Part shown: piece by piece, positions 1-8,081 of the stretch
Layout: each line of letters starts with the position of its first letter
Numbering within the stretch: the first letter of the stretch is position 1
Source of the DNA: an uncultured Erythrobacter sp.
GTDB taxonomy: Bacteria > Pseudomonadota > Alphaproteobacteria > Sphingomonadales > Sphingomonadaceae
Direction: 5' to 3'
Length of the DNA stretch: 32,615 bases
Assembly (NCBI GenBank): GCA_938015255.1
Contig: CALLQC010000035.1
Coordinates: 1-32,615 of the forward strand
Notes under the pieces: model-generated
Told to the model about the DNA's origin: nothing
What the model saw: the letters and a program-made list of their open reading frames with translations, nothing else
The model's database searches: none
Program-made: the position numbers and the translations under genes

Positions 1-2
1 AT

Positions 3-266
3 TGCGGTGCTTTTCTTGCTAATCACAAACTTCCTGCCGCAATACGCCGTGCCATTGTTCAAGGCCTGCCAGGCTCATTGTCTGACGGGATGCGGGTTCT
101 CGCCGATGAAGGGCGCGCGCAAACCATGGATATCTGCGGTCAATGGTGGCTCGACGTTGATGATATGCGCGCCCACGATTTGGGGGAAGAGCAAACATCC
201 CAGTATATCGCGTGGCTAAATGCCAGCGCTGGGACCTCGCGGGATATTGAGGCAGTTGATGGCTGA
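3..266 (+). CDS. Sugar-phosphate/phosphocholine-type nucleotidyltransferase, C-terminal fragment (5' truncated by window)
   Basis: An open frame enters from the window edge and ends at TGA 264-266; the track shows only its internal Met (78). The 87 visible residues end in a pattern like the C-terminus of NTP-transferase fold enzymes: 'SDGMRVLADEGRAQ' followed by 'GQWWLDVDDMRAHDLGEEQ', which resembles the 'W-x-DVDTPEDL-x-AE' ending of sugar-phosphate, inositol-phosphate and phosphocholine nucleotidyltransferases. By inference it would activate a sugar or polyol phosphate for the capsule made by the genes downstream. The next gene starts inside its last codons (ATGGCTGA), so the two are probably translationally coupled. 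The catalytic N-terminus is outside the window, so substrate and exact family cannot be settled. Confidence 0.6.
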   Translation, partial: CGAFLANHKLPAAIRRAIVQGLPGSLSDGMRVLADEGRAQTMDICGQWWLDVDDMRAHDLGEEQTSQYIAWLNASAGTSRDIEAVDG

Positions 267-1446
267 GGGCGCAGGTCAGATTCTGCTCGATGTAACACGT
301 CTCATCTCGCTGAAGTGGACTGGCAGACAACCAACCGGGATCGACAGGGTATGTCTCGCCTATCTCGATCACTTCCGCGAGCGATCTTTGGCTGTGGTTC
401 AGCACAGGGGGTTGGTTCGTACGCTGGGGCGGGGAAACACCATTAAACTGCAAAATATGTTCGGACTGCCCAAGGCCGGGTTTCGAGCCGCGTTTAGCAG
501 TTTCTTGCCGCGCATATTGGCTGAGCCCAGGCCATGCTTTGGTGCAGGTGCCGGTGTTTACATAAATGCTTCCCATACCGATTTTGACCTGCCGAAGCAT
601 TTTGAATGGGTGCAGCGCCACGGATTGAAATCGGTATATTTCATCCACGATCTCATCCCGATCCGGCAACCGGAATTTTCGCGTCCGCACGCAGTGCGCC
701 GACATTCGGGCCGCGTGTCCTGCGCGCTTGAAAACGCTGATGCCATAATTGTGAGCTCGAACACGGTTGCCCATGATTTGCAGGCTTTTGCACGCGAGCA
801 GGGTTTGTCTTTGCCCTATGTGATCACCTCGCATCTCGCCGGAGAAAATCTCAAGACGCCGCCATCCAAGGCAGGATGCTTGGACGAACCCTATTTCGTT
901 TGCGTCGGCACTGTTGAAACGCGCAAGAACCATGCGTTCTTGCTCGATGTCTGGGCAAATCTTGTCGCAAATTACGGGGATCAGGCGCCGACGCTGTTCG
1001 TCATCGGCCAGCATGGCCCTCTGTCGCAGGGATGCCTGGATCGTTTCGAGAATGACGCCGCGCTCTCGGCGCATGTTGCGCTTGTCAATCGGTGCGATGA
1101 TCAAAGGCTCGCTGAACTTCTCGCGAACGCGCACGGGCTGCTTGCTCCCAGTCTTTCAGAAGGTTTTGGCCTGCCAATTGTGGAAGCTTTGCGATTGGGG
1201 CTCCCAGTTATTGCGAGCGATATTCCAATTTTTCGGGAAATTGGGCAGGGTATCCCGGAATTGCTCGATCCAACCGATCAGAGCGCATGGGAGCAGGCAA
1301 TCATGAATCTCGCAGCATTTGCCATGCGGCGGCATGCAGATTTCATTCCGCGATCGTGGGAGGATCATTTCGCGCCGCTTGATGCCTGGCTTGCCACGAC
1401 CATTAATGCAGGGGCCCACGAATTGATTGGTAACGTCGCTTCGTGA
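259..1446 (+). CDS. Family 4 (GT-B) glycosyltransferase, capsule cluster
   Basis: A 395-residue GT-B glycosyltransferase that likely adds a sugar from a nucleotide-sugar donor to the growing capsule on the cytoplasmic face. The N-terminus has 'LLDVTRLISLKWTGRQPTGIDR', the usual opening of GT4 enzymes in capsule clusters. The C-terminal domain has 'CVGTVETRKNH' (donor-site loop) and 'SEGFGLPIVEALRLGLPVIAS', the E-x7-E motif of retaining GT4 enzymes. The track starts at 220, but ATG 259 has GAGG six bases upstream and overlaps the previous stop by 8 nt, so I prefer 259. The gene is coupled to the export gene behind it (TGATG). Donor and linkage cannot be read from sequence. Confidence 0.85.
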   Translation: MAEGAGQILLDVTRLISLKWTGRQPTGIDRVCLAYLDHFRERSLAVVQHRGLVRTLGRGNTIKLQNMFGLPKAGFRAAFSSFLPRILAEPRPCFGAGAGVYINASHTDFDLPKHFEWVQRHGLKSVYFIHDLIPIRQPEFSRPHAVRRHSGRVSCALENADAIIVSSNTVAHDLQAFAREQGLSLPYVITSHLAGENLKTPPSKAGCLDEPYFVCVGTVETRKNHAFLLDVWANLVANYGDQAPTLFVIGQHGPLSQGCLDRFENDAALSAHVALVNRCDDQRLAELLANAHGLLAPSLSEGFGLPIVEALRLGLPVIASDIPIFREIGQGIPELLDPTDQSAWEQAIMNLAAFAMRRHADFIPRSWEDHFAPLDAWLATTINAGAHELIGNVAS

Positions 1447-2537
1447 TGAAACGCATCAGATCCACTGGCGTTCTCGCTCTTATCACGGTGGTTATCCCAA
1501 GCCTGATTGCCTTGTTGTACTTCGGGCTTCTGGCGCAGGACGTGTATATCTCTGAATCGCGCATCGTCGTGCGAAACCCGACTGAGGCTCCGGCATCAGG
1601 TCTGGATCTGGCTCTGGATCAGACAGGGTTTGGAGTGCCCAACGAAGGGAACGGCACAGTCATTTCCTATCTGCAATCGCGTCAGGCCATCACAGAGGGT
1701 AACACTGACGGCCTCCTGAAAAACGCTTACAGCGGCGCCGAGATTTTCTGGTTTGATCGGTTCGGGAGATGGGGAGCATCGAGCGATGAAGAGTTCTATG
1801 AGTACTTTCTCGACAAGCTCGAAGTCGCAGAAGGCGGCAACACCCAGGTTCTGACGATACGTGTCAAAGCGTTCGGCCCTACCAGTGCGCAAGCGATCAA
1901 TGCGCGTCTTGTCGAACAATCAGAAAATCTGGTGAACAGTCTCGCCCTGCGTTCCCAGACTGACTTCATCGCTGTTGCGGAGGCTGAAGTTGAAGAAGCT
2001 GCGGCGGAAGCGAAGCTCGCAGCTCTGGAGCTTGCGAGATTTCGTGACGCCAGCGGATTGGTTGACCCCGAAGCGCAATCCGAAGTCGGTCTGCAGATGA
2101 TTTCAAAACTGCAGGATGAGTTGATCGGCGCGCAAACACGGCTGCGGCAATTGCAAACCTACACTCCCCGCGCTTCCCAAATCCCGTTTCTGCAAACGCA
2201 GGTGCGTGATCTCAGGGCCGAGATTGCAAACACGCGCCAGTCACTGGCTGGCGGGCGCGCTTCGCTGTCCTCTTCCTTGGCTGAGTATCAGGAACGAGAG
2301 CTGAAGGTAGACTTTGCGCAAAAGCAGCTGGCGATCGCTCAGGCATCGCTTCAGGATGCGAAGGCAGAGGCGCGGCGCAAACAGGCATATCTCGAAAAGA
2401 TTTCTGAACCCAGCCTGCCAGATTACCCGGTCGAACCGCGGCGCATCCGCAGTATCATCGCAACCTTCCTGCTTGGCCTCTTGGCATGGGGCGTCTTGAC
2501 CATGCTTGCCATTGGTGTGCGTGAGCACAAAGACTGA
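1446..2537 (+). CDS. kpsE: Capsule polysaccharide export inner-membrane protein (KpsE/CtrB/BexC-like)
   Basis: A polysaccharide co-polymerase type 3 protein of about 363 residues that bridges the inner-membrane ABC transporter and the outer-membrane export channel. An N-terminal membrane segment (residues ~8-30, 'VLALITVVIPSLIALLYFGLL') is followed by the family's 'YISESRIVVRNP', a long periplasmic region rich in Ala/Glu/Gln that should form coiled coil (~170-320, with 'EAEVEEAAAEAKLAALELA'), and a C-terminal membrane segment ('IIATFLLGLLAWGVLTMLAIG'). The conserved 'EPSLPDYPVEPRR' sits just before that segment. The track uses GTG 1443; ATG 1446 gives a clean TGATG junction with the glycosyltransferase, and I prefer it, though neither has a strong ribosome site. 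The stop overlaps the next start (TGATG). Confidence 0.87.
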   Translation: MKRIRSTGVLALITVVIPSLIALLYFGLLAQDVYISESRIVVRNPTEAPASGLDLALDQTGFGVPNEGNGTVISYLQSRQAITEGNTDGLLKNAYSGAEIFWFDRFGRWGASSDEEFYEYFLDKLEVAEGGNTQVLTIRVKAFGPTSAQAINARLVEQSENLVNSLALRSQTDFIAVAEAEVEEAAAEAKLAALELARFRDASGLVDPEAQSEVGLQMISKLQDELIGAQTRLRQLQTYTPRASQIPFLQTQVRDLRAEIANTRQSLAGGRASLSSSLAEYQERELKVDFAQKQLAIAQASLQDAKAEARRKQAYLEKISEPSLPDYPVEPRRIRSIIATFLLGLLAWGVLTMLAIGVREHKD

Positions 2538-3340
2538 TGGCCAGCGAAGCTCTCAACAATACTGGTTTTGGCGAAAGCCTGTCCATCCAGAAAAGGGTGG
2601 TTGGGGCTCTTTTGCGGCGCGAGATGCTGACGCGGTACGGGCGTCACAATATCGGCTTTTTGTGGCTCTTTGTTGAGCCGATGCTGTTCACAATCGGTGT
2701 GACCATATTGTGGACGGCAACGAAGTCGGTTCATGGCAGCGAACTTCCTATCGTTGCATTTGCGCTGACCGGGTATTCCAGCGTGCTGCTGTGGCGTAAC
2801 ATGCCCGGGCGCTGCATTGGTGCACTGCAGGCCAATCTGGCGCTGATGTATCATCGCAACATCAAAGTGGCAGACATTTATGCAGCACGGCTGTTGCTAG
2901 AATTTGGCGGGGCGACAATCTCTTTTGCGGTGCTGACAGTGCTGTTTATCGCGATCGAGTGGATGGAGCCTCCGGACGATATCCTGACAGTCTTTGCCGG
3001 CTGGCTGCTGATTGCATGGTTTGGCTGCGCGCTCGCCGTGGGGCTGGGAGCTTTGTCCTATCTCAGCGATTTGGTGGACAAACTCTGGCACCCGTTTTCT
3101 TATCTGTTGTTTCCGCTTTCCGGCGCGGCATTTTTGGTCGCAGCGCTGCCGCAATTTGCGCAGGACATCGTTTTATGGATACCGATCGTCCACGGCGTTG
3201 AACTGGTGCGCGAAGGGTTCTTCGGATCGCAGGCGAGGGCGGTTTACGACCTCGGCTATCTGATCCCGTTCAACCTGGCTCTCAGTCTCGTTTCATTGAT
3301 CGCGCTGCGCTATGTGTCGCGCAGGGTTGTGCCGGAATGA
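2537..3340 (+). CDS. kpsM: Capsule polysaccharide ABC transporter permease (KpsM/CtrC-like)
   Basis: The 267-residue inner-membrane permease of the capsule ABC exporter, ABC-2 type. It begins with a cytoplasmic segment carrying 'VVGALLRREMLTRYGRHNIGFLWLFVEP', the hallmark start of KpsM/Wzm permeases, followed by about six hydrophobic segments. 'LFPLSGAAFLVAALPQFAQDIVLWIPIVHGVELVREGFFG' is the usual KpsM C-terminal region. Length matches the family (~260). Its start overlaps the kpsE-like stop by one base and its stop overlaps the ATPase start (ATGA), so permease and ATPase are translationally coupled. It would pair with the ATPase at 3337 to move lipid-linked capsule across the inner membrane. 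Confidence 0.92.
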   Translation: MASEALNNTGFGESLSIQKRVVGALLRREMLTRYGRHNIGFLWLFVEPMLFTIGVTILWTATKSVHGSELPIVAFALTGYSSVLLWRNMPGRCIGALQANLALMYHRNIKVADIYAARLLLEFGGATISFAVLTVLFIAIEWMEPPDDILTVFAGWLLIAWFGCALAVGLGALSYLSDLVDKLWHPFSYLLFPLSGAAFLVAALPQFAQDIVLWIPIVHGVELVREGFFGSQARAVYDLGYLIPFNLALSLVSLIALRYVSRRVVPE

Positions 3341-4764
3341 TCCGCGTCCGTGACCTTCACAAGGTGTACCCCACCCGGTTTGGGGAAAAGCTGGTGCTGG
3401 ATGGCGTCAGTTTCGATCTCGCACCGGGTGAAAAGCTGGGCATTCTGGGTCGGAATGGCGCAGGCAAATCAACGATGGTGCGTCTGGTCAGCGGCGCGGA
3501 AAAACCTACGTCCGGGACGATAGAGCGAGGCATGTCAGTGTCTTGGCCGCTGGCATTCGGCGGGGCATTTCAGCCTCAGCTGACGGGCATCGACAATGTC
3601 CGCTTTATCACACGCATTTACGATCAGGATTTCGACAGCAACCTCGCCTTTGTCGAGGAATTCGCCGAGCTTGGCCCCTACTTGCGCGAACCGGTTAGCA
3701 CCTATTCGTCGGGTATGCGGGCGAGGCTGGCGTTCGCCATTTCCATGATTATCGAATTCGACTGCTTCTTGATCGACGAAATCAGCGCTGTGGGTGACGC
3801 GCGGTTCCACCATCGCTGCAATCATGAACTTTTCGAAAAGCGCGGCGACCGGGCCATGATTATCATCTCGCACGATGCTGCCTATCTTCGCGATCATTGT
3901 ACGCGATTTGCCGTGCTGCATGACGCGCAGCTTCACCTGTTTCAGGATATGGATACAGCCTATGCCTGTTTCAGGGAAAAGATCGGGTTGGAAGCGGAGG
4001 TCCGGCCAACGATGATCCAATGGCCTCAGGACAGAGCCGTTCTGATCGAAACCACGCACACGGTCGCGGTGCTCGACGATGCTTTTAAAACGGCGGTGCA
4101 ACAGGCCGATTGGCACAGGGATGCCGGAGATTGGGGCCTTGCGGAAGAGGCCTATTCCGCCGCGCTTCAGCTATATCCCTATCAGCGATCCTACTGGGTA
4201 CAGAAAGGCCATTGTGCAAAGGAGGCAGGCGCGGATGTAAGGGCCGAGGCCGCATATCGTACAGCCATAGCCCTTGGCGAGAATGCTGCGGACGTGCGCG
4301 AACATCTCGATTTTGTGTTGCAGCGCCAAGGTGTGACAGCAGGGGATCATCCCGCTCGCGAATATGTTTCCGCTGCGGCCCAGCACGCGCCGCCAGGACT
4401 GCCGGATATTATGCTGCTGCAGCGTGCAGTTTCGGGAGACTGGCTTCCAAGCGATGACGAACAGCTCAGGCTGCTCAGAACCTGCGAAACATGCGACGAT
4501 GTGCTTGCACATTTGCTGAATGATGATGCGTTAGCGCGGGGGCCGAAAACGCGAGATGAGGGCGCGGCACGTGAGGAGCTCAACTGGGTCCCCTTATTAT
4601 TGGCCATCTCGCATCCACATTACGATTCCTCCCAAAAGGAGCAACTGGCAGACGCTATGCGGAAGGCACCAGACCTGCTTAAAGAGCCGTTCCGTTTCCT
4701 GGCGAGCAATGGCGGTTTCCCGAGCTGGAATTCTGTTTCCGAACCTGCCGAGCACGCCGCATGA
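3337..4764 (+). CDS. kpsT: Capsule ABC transporter ATP-binding protein (KpsT/CtrD-like) with C-terminal TPR-like extension
   Basis: The N-terminal ~220 residues form a complete capsule-export ATPase: Walker A 'GRNGAGKST' (~38-46), an ABC signature of the KpsT type 'YSSGMRARLAF' (~123-133), Walker B 'CFLIDE' (~143-148) and the switch histidine in 'ISHD' (~179). Ordinary KpsT proteins stop near 220 residues. This one runs to 475 in one uninterrupted frame. Residues ~255-330 look like tetratricopeptide repeats ('DAGDWGLAEEAYSAALQLYP', then 'AEAAYRTAIALGENAADV'); the remaining ~140 residues I do not recognise. Wzt exporters have C-terminal carbohydrate-binding domains, but this does not look like one. 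By inference, the extension could dock the glycosyltransferases encoded either side. Overlapping ATGA junctions at both ends place it firmly in the operon. Confidence 0.88.
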   Translation: MIRVRDLHKVYPTRFGEKLVLDGVSFDLAPGEKLGILGRNGAGKSTMVRLVSGAEKPTSGTIERGMSVSWPLAFGGAFQPQLTGIDNVRFITRIYDQDFDSNLAFVEEFAELGPYLREPVSTYSSGMRARLAFAISMIIEFDCFLIDEISAVGDARFHHRCNHELFEKRGDRAMIIISHDAAYLRDHCTRFAVLHDAQLHLFQDMDTAYACFREKIGLEAEVRPTMIQWPQDRAVLIETTHTVAVLDDAFKTAVQQADWHRDAGDWGLAEEAYSAALQLYPYQRSYWVQKGHCAKEAGADVRAEAAYRTAIALGENAADVREHLDFVLQRQGVTAGDHPAREYVSAAAQHAPPGLPDIMLLQRAVSGDWLPSDDEQLRLLRTCETCDDVLAHLLNDDALARGPKTRDEGAAREELNWVPLLLAISHPHYDSSQKEQLADAMRKAPDLLKEPFRFLASNGGFPSWNSVSEPAEHAA

Positions 4765-6071
4765 GCCGCATACTGATCGACGGATACAATCTCGGATTGG
4801 AAAAGGGCACCGGGGTTGCGACCTATGCCCGCAATCTGAGTTATGAGATCGGTGAGCTCGGCCATGATATCGATGTGCTTTATGGCAACCGGGCGAGCGC
4901 AAGCCGCAACGATCTGCTGCGTGAAATCTACTTTTTCGACAATGGCGAAGACGACCGGTTTCGCTGGCTGGAAATTCTGGAACAGGCCCAACAGGCAATT
5001 CACGGGCCGCTGACATTTCGCGCCAAGGAAATTCCGATCACGGGCAAGGTGATTACCCGGCAGTTCCAATCACGTCTTCCCCGGTTTGACCGACTCTTCA
5101 ACTCGCCAGACCTTTTTTTGCGCTCGCAAAGCGCGTTCAAACTTTGGAAAAGACCATCATCAATCAGGCTTCCCCACAAGCCGGATCTTGCGCATTGGAC
5201 CTACCCGCTGCCGTTGCATGTTAAAGGCCGGCCCAATATCTACACATTGCATGACGTGGTGCCGCTGAGGCTGCCATACACCACATTGGATCATAAGCGC
5301 CGATACCTGCGGCTGCTGCAAGAGCTCGACAAACGTGCCGCGCATTTTGTGACGGTCTCGGAAAATTCCAAGCGCGATCTGGTAGAGCTCGTTGGAATTG
5401 ACCCAAATCGCATAACCAACACCTATCAATCGGTCAGCATTCCGCAAAAATATCGCGACAAACCTGAAGATCAGGTGGCGCGCGAAGTGGAGGGTCTGAC
5501 GGGCTTCGATTACAAAGGGTATTTCCTGTTCTGGGGATCGCTGGAGCCGAAAAAGAACATCGGCCGCATGATCGAAGCCTATCTTTCGGCAAAGGTCGAT
5601 ACGCCTCTCGTCATTGTCGGAGCGCAGGCGTGGAAAGCAGAACAAGAGCTCAAGCTGCTGGGCGAGACCGACTCAGTCTATGGCAGTCTTGAGCGGCGTC
5701 GAGGAGCGCGTAAGCGTGTGGTTCAACTGCCCTATGCACCCTTTCCGCTGCTCGTGAGCCTGATCCGCGGCGCCCGTGCAGCCTTGTTTCCATCATTGTA
5801 CGAAGGGTTTGGCCTGCCTGTACTCGAAGCGATGCTGCTCGGCACGCCTGTCATTTGTTCGAATACATCCTCCTTGCCTGAAGTCGCTGGTGATGCTGCC
5901 AGGATGGTCGATCCTTACAACCCGCAGGCGATTACGCAGGCGATCAGGGAAATCGATACGGATGCGGACATGCGCGCGCATTATTCGGCGATGGGCAAAA
6001 CACAGGCCGCGCTTTATAGCCCCGAGAGATATCGCTCGAATTTGAAGGAGGTCTACGCCAGCCACCTCTAG
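4761..6071 (+). CDS. Family 4 (GT-B) glycosyltransferase, capsule cluster
   Basis: A 436-residue GT-B glycosyltransferase, the second in the capsule operon. The N-terminus 'ILIDGYNLGLEKGTGVATYARNL' is typical of mannosyltransferase-like GT4 proteins. The middle has 'YTLHDVVPLRLPY' and 'HFVTVSENSKRDLVEL'. The C-terminal donor domain has 'FLFWGSLEPKKNIGRMIEAY' and the E-x7-E motif in 'YEGFGLPVLEAMLLGTPVICSNTSSLPEVAGDAA'. The start overlaps the ATPase stop (ATGA), so expression is coupled. The best-known relatives with this 'SSLPEVAGDAA' ending act on GDP-mannose-type donors, but the donor here is an inference only. Confidence 0.87.
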   Translation: MSRILIDGYNLGLEKGTGVATYARNLSYEIGELGHDIDVLYGNRASASRNDLLREIYFFDNGEDDRFRWLEILEQAQQAIHGPLTFRAKEIPITGKVITRQFQSRLPRFDRLFNSPDLFLRSQSAFKLWKRPSSIRLPHKPDLAHWTYPLPLHVKGRPNIYTLHDVVPLRLPYTTLDHKRRYLRLLQELDKRAAHFVTVSENSKRDLVELVGIDPNRITNTYQSVSIPQKYRDKPEDQVAREVEGLTGFDYKGYFLFWGSLEPKKNIGRMIEAYLSAKVDTPLVIVGAQAWKAEQELKLLGETDSVYGSLERRRGARKRVVQLPYAPFPLLVSLIRGARAALFPSLYEGFGLPVLEAMLLGTPVICSNTSSLPEVAGDAARMVDPYNPQAITQAIREIDTDADMRAHYSAMGKTQAALYSPERYRSNLKEVYASHL

Positions 6072-6082
6072 AACGTTAGAAT

Positions 6083-7291
6083 ATGTGGGGCCGCATGGAT
6101 AAACGAATGATGCCTTCAAGGATATCAAGGTCGATAATTGCGCTCGCATTGGCGGCGGTCTGTTCAGCCTGCGCGACGTTGGGCGGGGCGGGGCCGTCAA
6201 CCGGAGCGATACGCGACACTGCCGAAGCAAGCTATGATGATCACGAGATCCAGGTGATCGAGCTGAACGGAGATGTTCTCAAGAAGATCGACGTCGGTAG
6301 CCGCACGCCGAATTTCGCGGATGTCTTCGGTGAGACAGCAGCTGCCAGAACCATTATCAGCCCCGGTGATGTTCTGGATATCGCGATTTGGGAAGCTCCG
6401 CCAGCGGTGCTTTTCGGTGTGTCGTCGTCGCAGGCGCAAATCTCACGGAGGGCCGATACTGCGGCCAGCGCCGATATTCCCCAACAGCAGGTGGGCGAGG
6501 ATGGACGCATTTCCGTCCCGTTTGTCGGACGAGTATTTGTCGCAGGGCTTAAACCCGAAGAGGTCGAAAGCCTTATCGTATCGCGCCTGACTGGCCGGGC
6601 GCATGATCCGCAGGCGGTTGTTCGGCTGGTTGACAACAGGACCCGCGCGGTAACGGTTTTGGGTGAAGTTGCGACCAGCGGACGGTTCGATCTTTCTCCA
6701 AGAGGCGAGCGATTGCTTGATGCGCTGGCCAGTGCCGGCGGTCCGCGCGAGCCGATTGGACAGTCGACGATCCAGTTGGCGCGCGGGAATGTGCAAGTGG
6801 CCATGCCACTTGCGGCGGTAATCACGAACCCGCAGCACAACGTCATGCTACAGCCCAATGATGTCGTGACTGTTCTGCATCAACCTTACAGCTTCGTCGC
6901 GCTAGGCGCGGTAAGCCGCAACGCCGAAGTGCCATTCGAGAGCGTCGGGCTATCGCTAGCCGAGGCGCTGGGGCGGGTCGGCGGCCTCAATGATCGCCGG
7001 GCCGATATAAAGGGAGTGTTCGTGTTCCGGATGGAAAGCGATGACGCAATCGATCCTGTTATACGGACCGATGCGAAGACGACACGGGACGGCAAAGTGC
7101 CCGTTGTTTACAGCCTGCGCATGTCTGACCCGGCCAGCCTGTTTGCGATGCAGGATTTTACGATGCGGGACGGCGATGTGCTCTACATTTCAACAGCTCC
7201 GGGCGTTGAACTGGAACGTTTTCTCAACACGCTATCGACCACGGCGTTTTCCATCGTGGCGACGGGGAATGCGCTCGACAGCAGCAATTGA
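6083..7291 (+). CDS. Outer-membrane polysaccharide export lipoprotein (KpsD/CtrA/Wza-like)
   Basis: A polysaccharide export protein of up to 402 residues, expected to form the outer-membrane exit channel for the capsule. It has a signal segment with a lipoprotein-like cleavage site ('ALAAVCSAC'); Cys at -3 is unusual for a lipobox. A Poly_export region follows ('IISPGDVLDIAIWEAPP', then 'VGEDGRISVPFVGRVFVAGLKPEEVE'). Then come SLBB-type repeats ('VTVLGEVATSGRFDLSPRGERLLDALASAGG' and 'VALGAVSRNAEVPFE-VGLSLAEALGRVGGLNDRRAD'). The start may be ATG 6083 or ATG 6095 (MDKRMM...), and neither has a strong ribosome site. It lies 11 nt after the glycosyltransferase and closes the capsule operon as seen here. 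Downstream KpsC/KpsS-type lipid linker genes are not present. Confidence 0.88.
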   Translation: MWGRMDKRMMPSRISRSIIALALAAVCSACATLGGAGPSTGAIRDTAEASYDDHEIQVIELNGDVLKKIDVGSRTPNFADVFGETAAARTIISPGDVLDIAIWEAPPAVLFGVSSSQAQISRRADTAASADIPQQQVGEDGRISVPFVGRVFVAGLKPEEVESLIVSRLTGRAHDPQAVVRLVDNRTRAVTVLGEVATSGRFDLSPRGERLLDALASAGGPREPIGQSTIQLARGNVQVAMPLAAVITNPQHNVMLQPNDVVTVLHQPYSFVALGAVSRNAEVPFESVGLSLAEALGRVGGLNDRRADIKGVFVFRMESDDAIDPVIRTDAKTTRDGKVPVVYSLRMSDPASLFAMQDFTMRDGDVLYISTAPGVELERFLNTLSTTAFSIVATGNALDSSN

Positions 7292-7352
7292 TTACTGCGT
7301 GTCACAATCGTTTGATCTTGCGCACATCAGGAAAAATGTACAGTTTCCAGCC

Positions 7353-8078
7353 GTGCATCTGTTTGAAAGCCTTATCCTCTTGCATGTGATCGCCGGGCTG
7401 ACCGGACTGATCGCATTCTGGGTGCCCGTCGCCTCGAAAAAGGGCGGACGCAATCACCGCAAGGGCGGGCTGATCGCGTGCTATGGGTTTATAGGTGCGG
7501 GTGCGCTTGCCGTGGCAATGGCGCTGATCTCTCTTTACGGCCCGGAACAACGCATCCCCTCCATTACCGACCGCGAGCTGTTCGATGGTTTGTTCGGTTG
7601 GATGATGCTGTATCTGGGCCTGCTGACAATCGGGTTTGCCGATTATGGGCTCGCGACTATCAGGCATTCGCGGGATCGCCACGCCCTGCGTTCATCGCGT
7701 TATCAATTGGTGATCGCGGTAGTTATAGTGTCAGCGCTTTGGTGCGGATATTACGGTATGCGCGTGGGGCATCCGCTGATGCAGCTCGTGGCCGTGGTCG
7801 GTTTGGTGGCGATGACGTTGCAGCAGGTCTTTGTCTGGCGCCGGTCGGCTGCGCCGAAAGACTATGTTGGCGAACATTTCAGAGCGCTGATCGGTATGGG
7901 TATTTCTGCTTACACCGCGTTCCTTTCAGTCGGGCTGATCCGATGGATTCCTGAGCAGGTTTTCAACCCGCTGATCTGGGCTGGGCCAAGCATGATCGGA
8001 GTTGGGCTGATTGTTTATTTCACGATCCGCACAAAACCGAAACCAACGCCAGGCGGGCCAATTAGGGATGGCGTCTGA
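7353..8078 (+). CDS. DUF2306-like multi-pass membrane protein
   Basis: An uncharacterised membrane protein of about 241 residues with roughly seven hydrophobic segments. 'LLHVIAGLTGLIAFWVPVASKKGGRNHRKGG' near the N-terminus matches the pattern of DUF2306/COG5395 proteins (His in the first helix, then 'KGG-x-x-HR-x-x-G'). 'EHFRALIGMGISAYTAFLSVG' near the end fits their later His-containing helix. The track extends this frame to 7041, which would overlap the export gene by 250 nt with a non-membrane, out-of-frame segment. I therefore choose GTG 7353, where the hydrophobic N-terminus begins; GTG 7299 is the alternative. The ribosome site is poor. Function is unknown, and the capsule link is only proximity. 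Confidence 0.6.
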   Translation: MHLFESLILLHVIAGLTGLIAFWVPVASKKGGRNHRKGGLIACYGFIGAGALAVAMALISLYGPEQRIPSITDRELFDGLFGWMMLYLGLLTIGFADYGLATIRHSRDRHALRSSRYQLVIAVVIVSALWCGYYGMRVGHPLMQLVAVVGLVAMTLQQVFVWRRSAAPKDYVGEHFRALIGMGISAYTAFLSVGLIRWIPEQVFNPLIWAGPSMIGVGLIVYFTIRTKPKPTPGGPIRDGV

Positions 8079-8081
8079 ACT

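Noticed and set aside
19-1134. 371-residue minus-strand ORF
   Set aside because: It lies antisense to the nucleotidyltransferase tail and the first glycosyltransferase, whose family motifs are clear. Its product is Arg/Gln-rich without domain structure, so it is a shadow frame.
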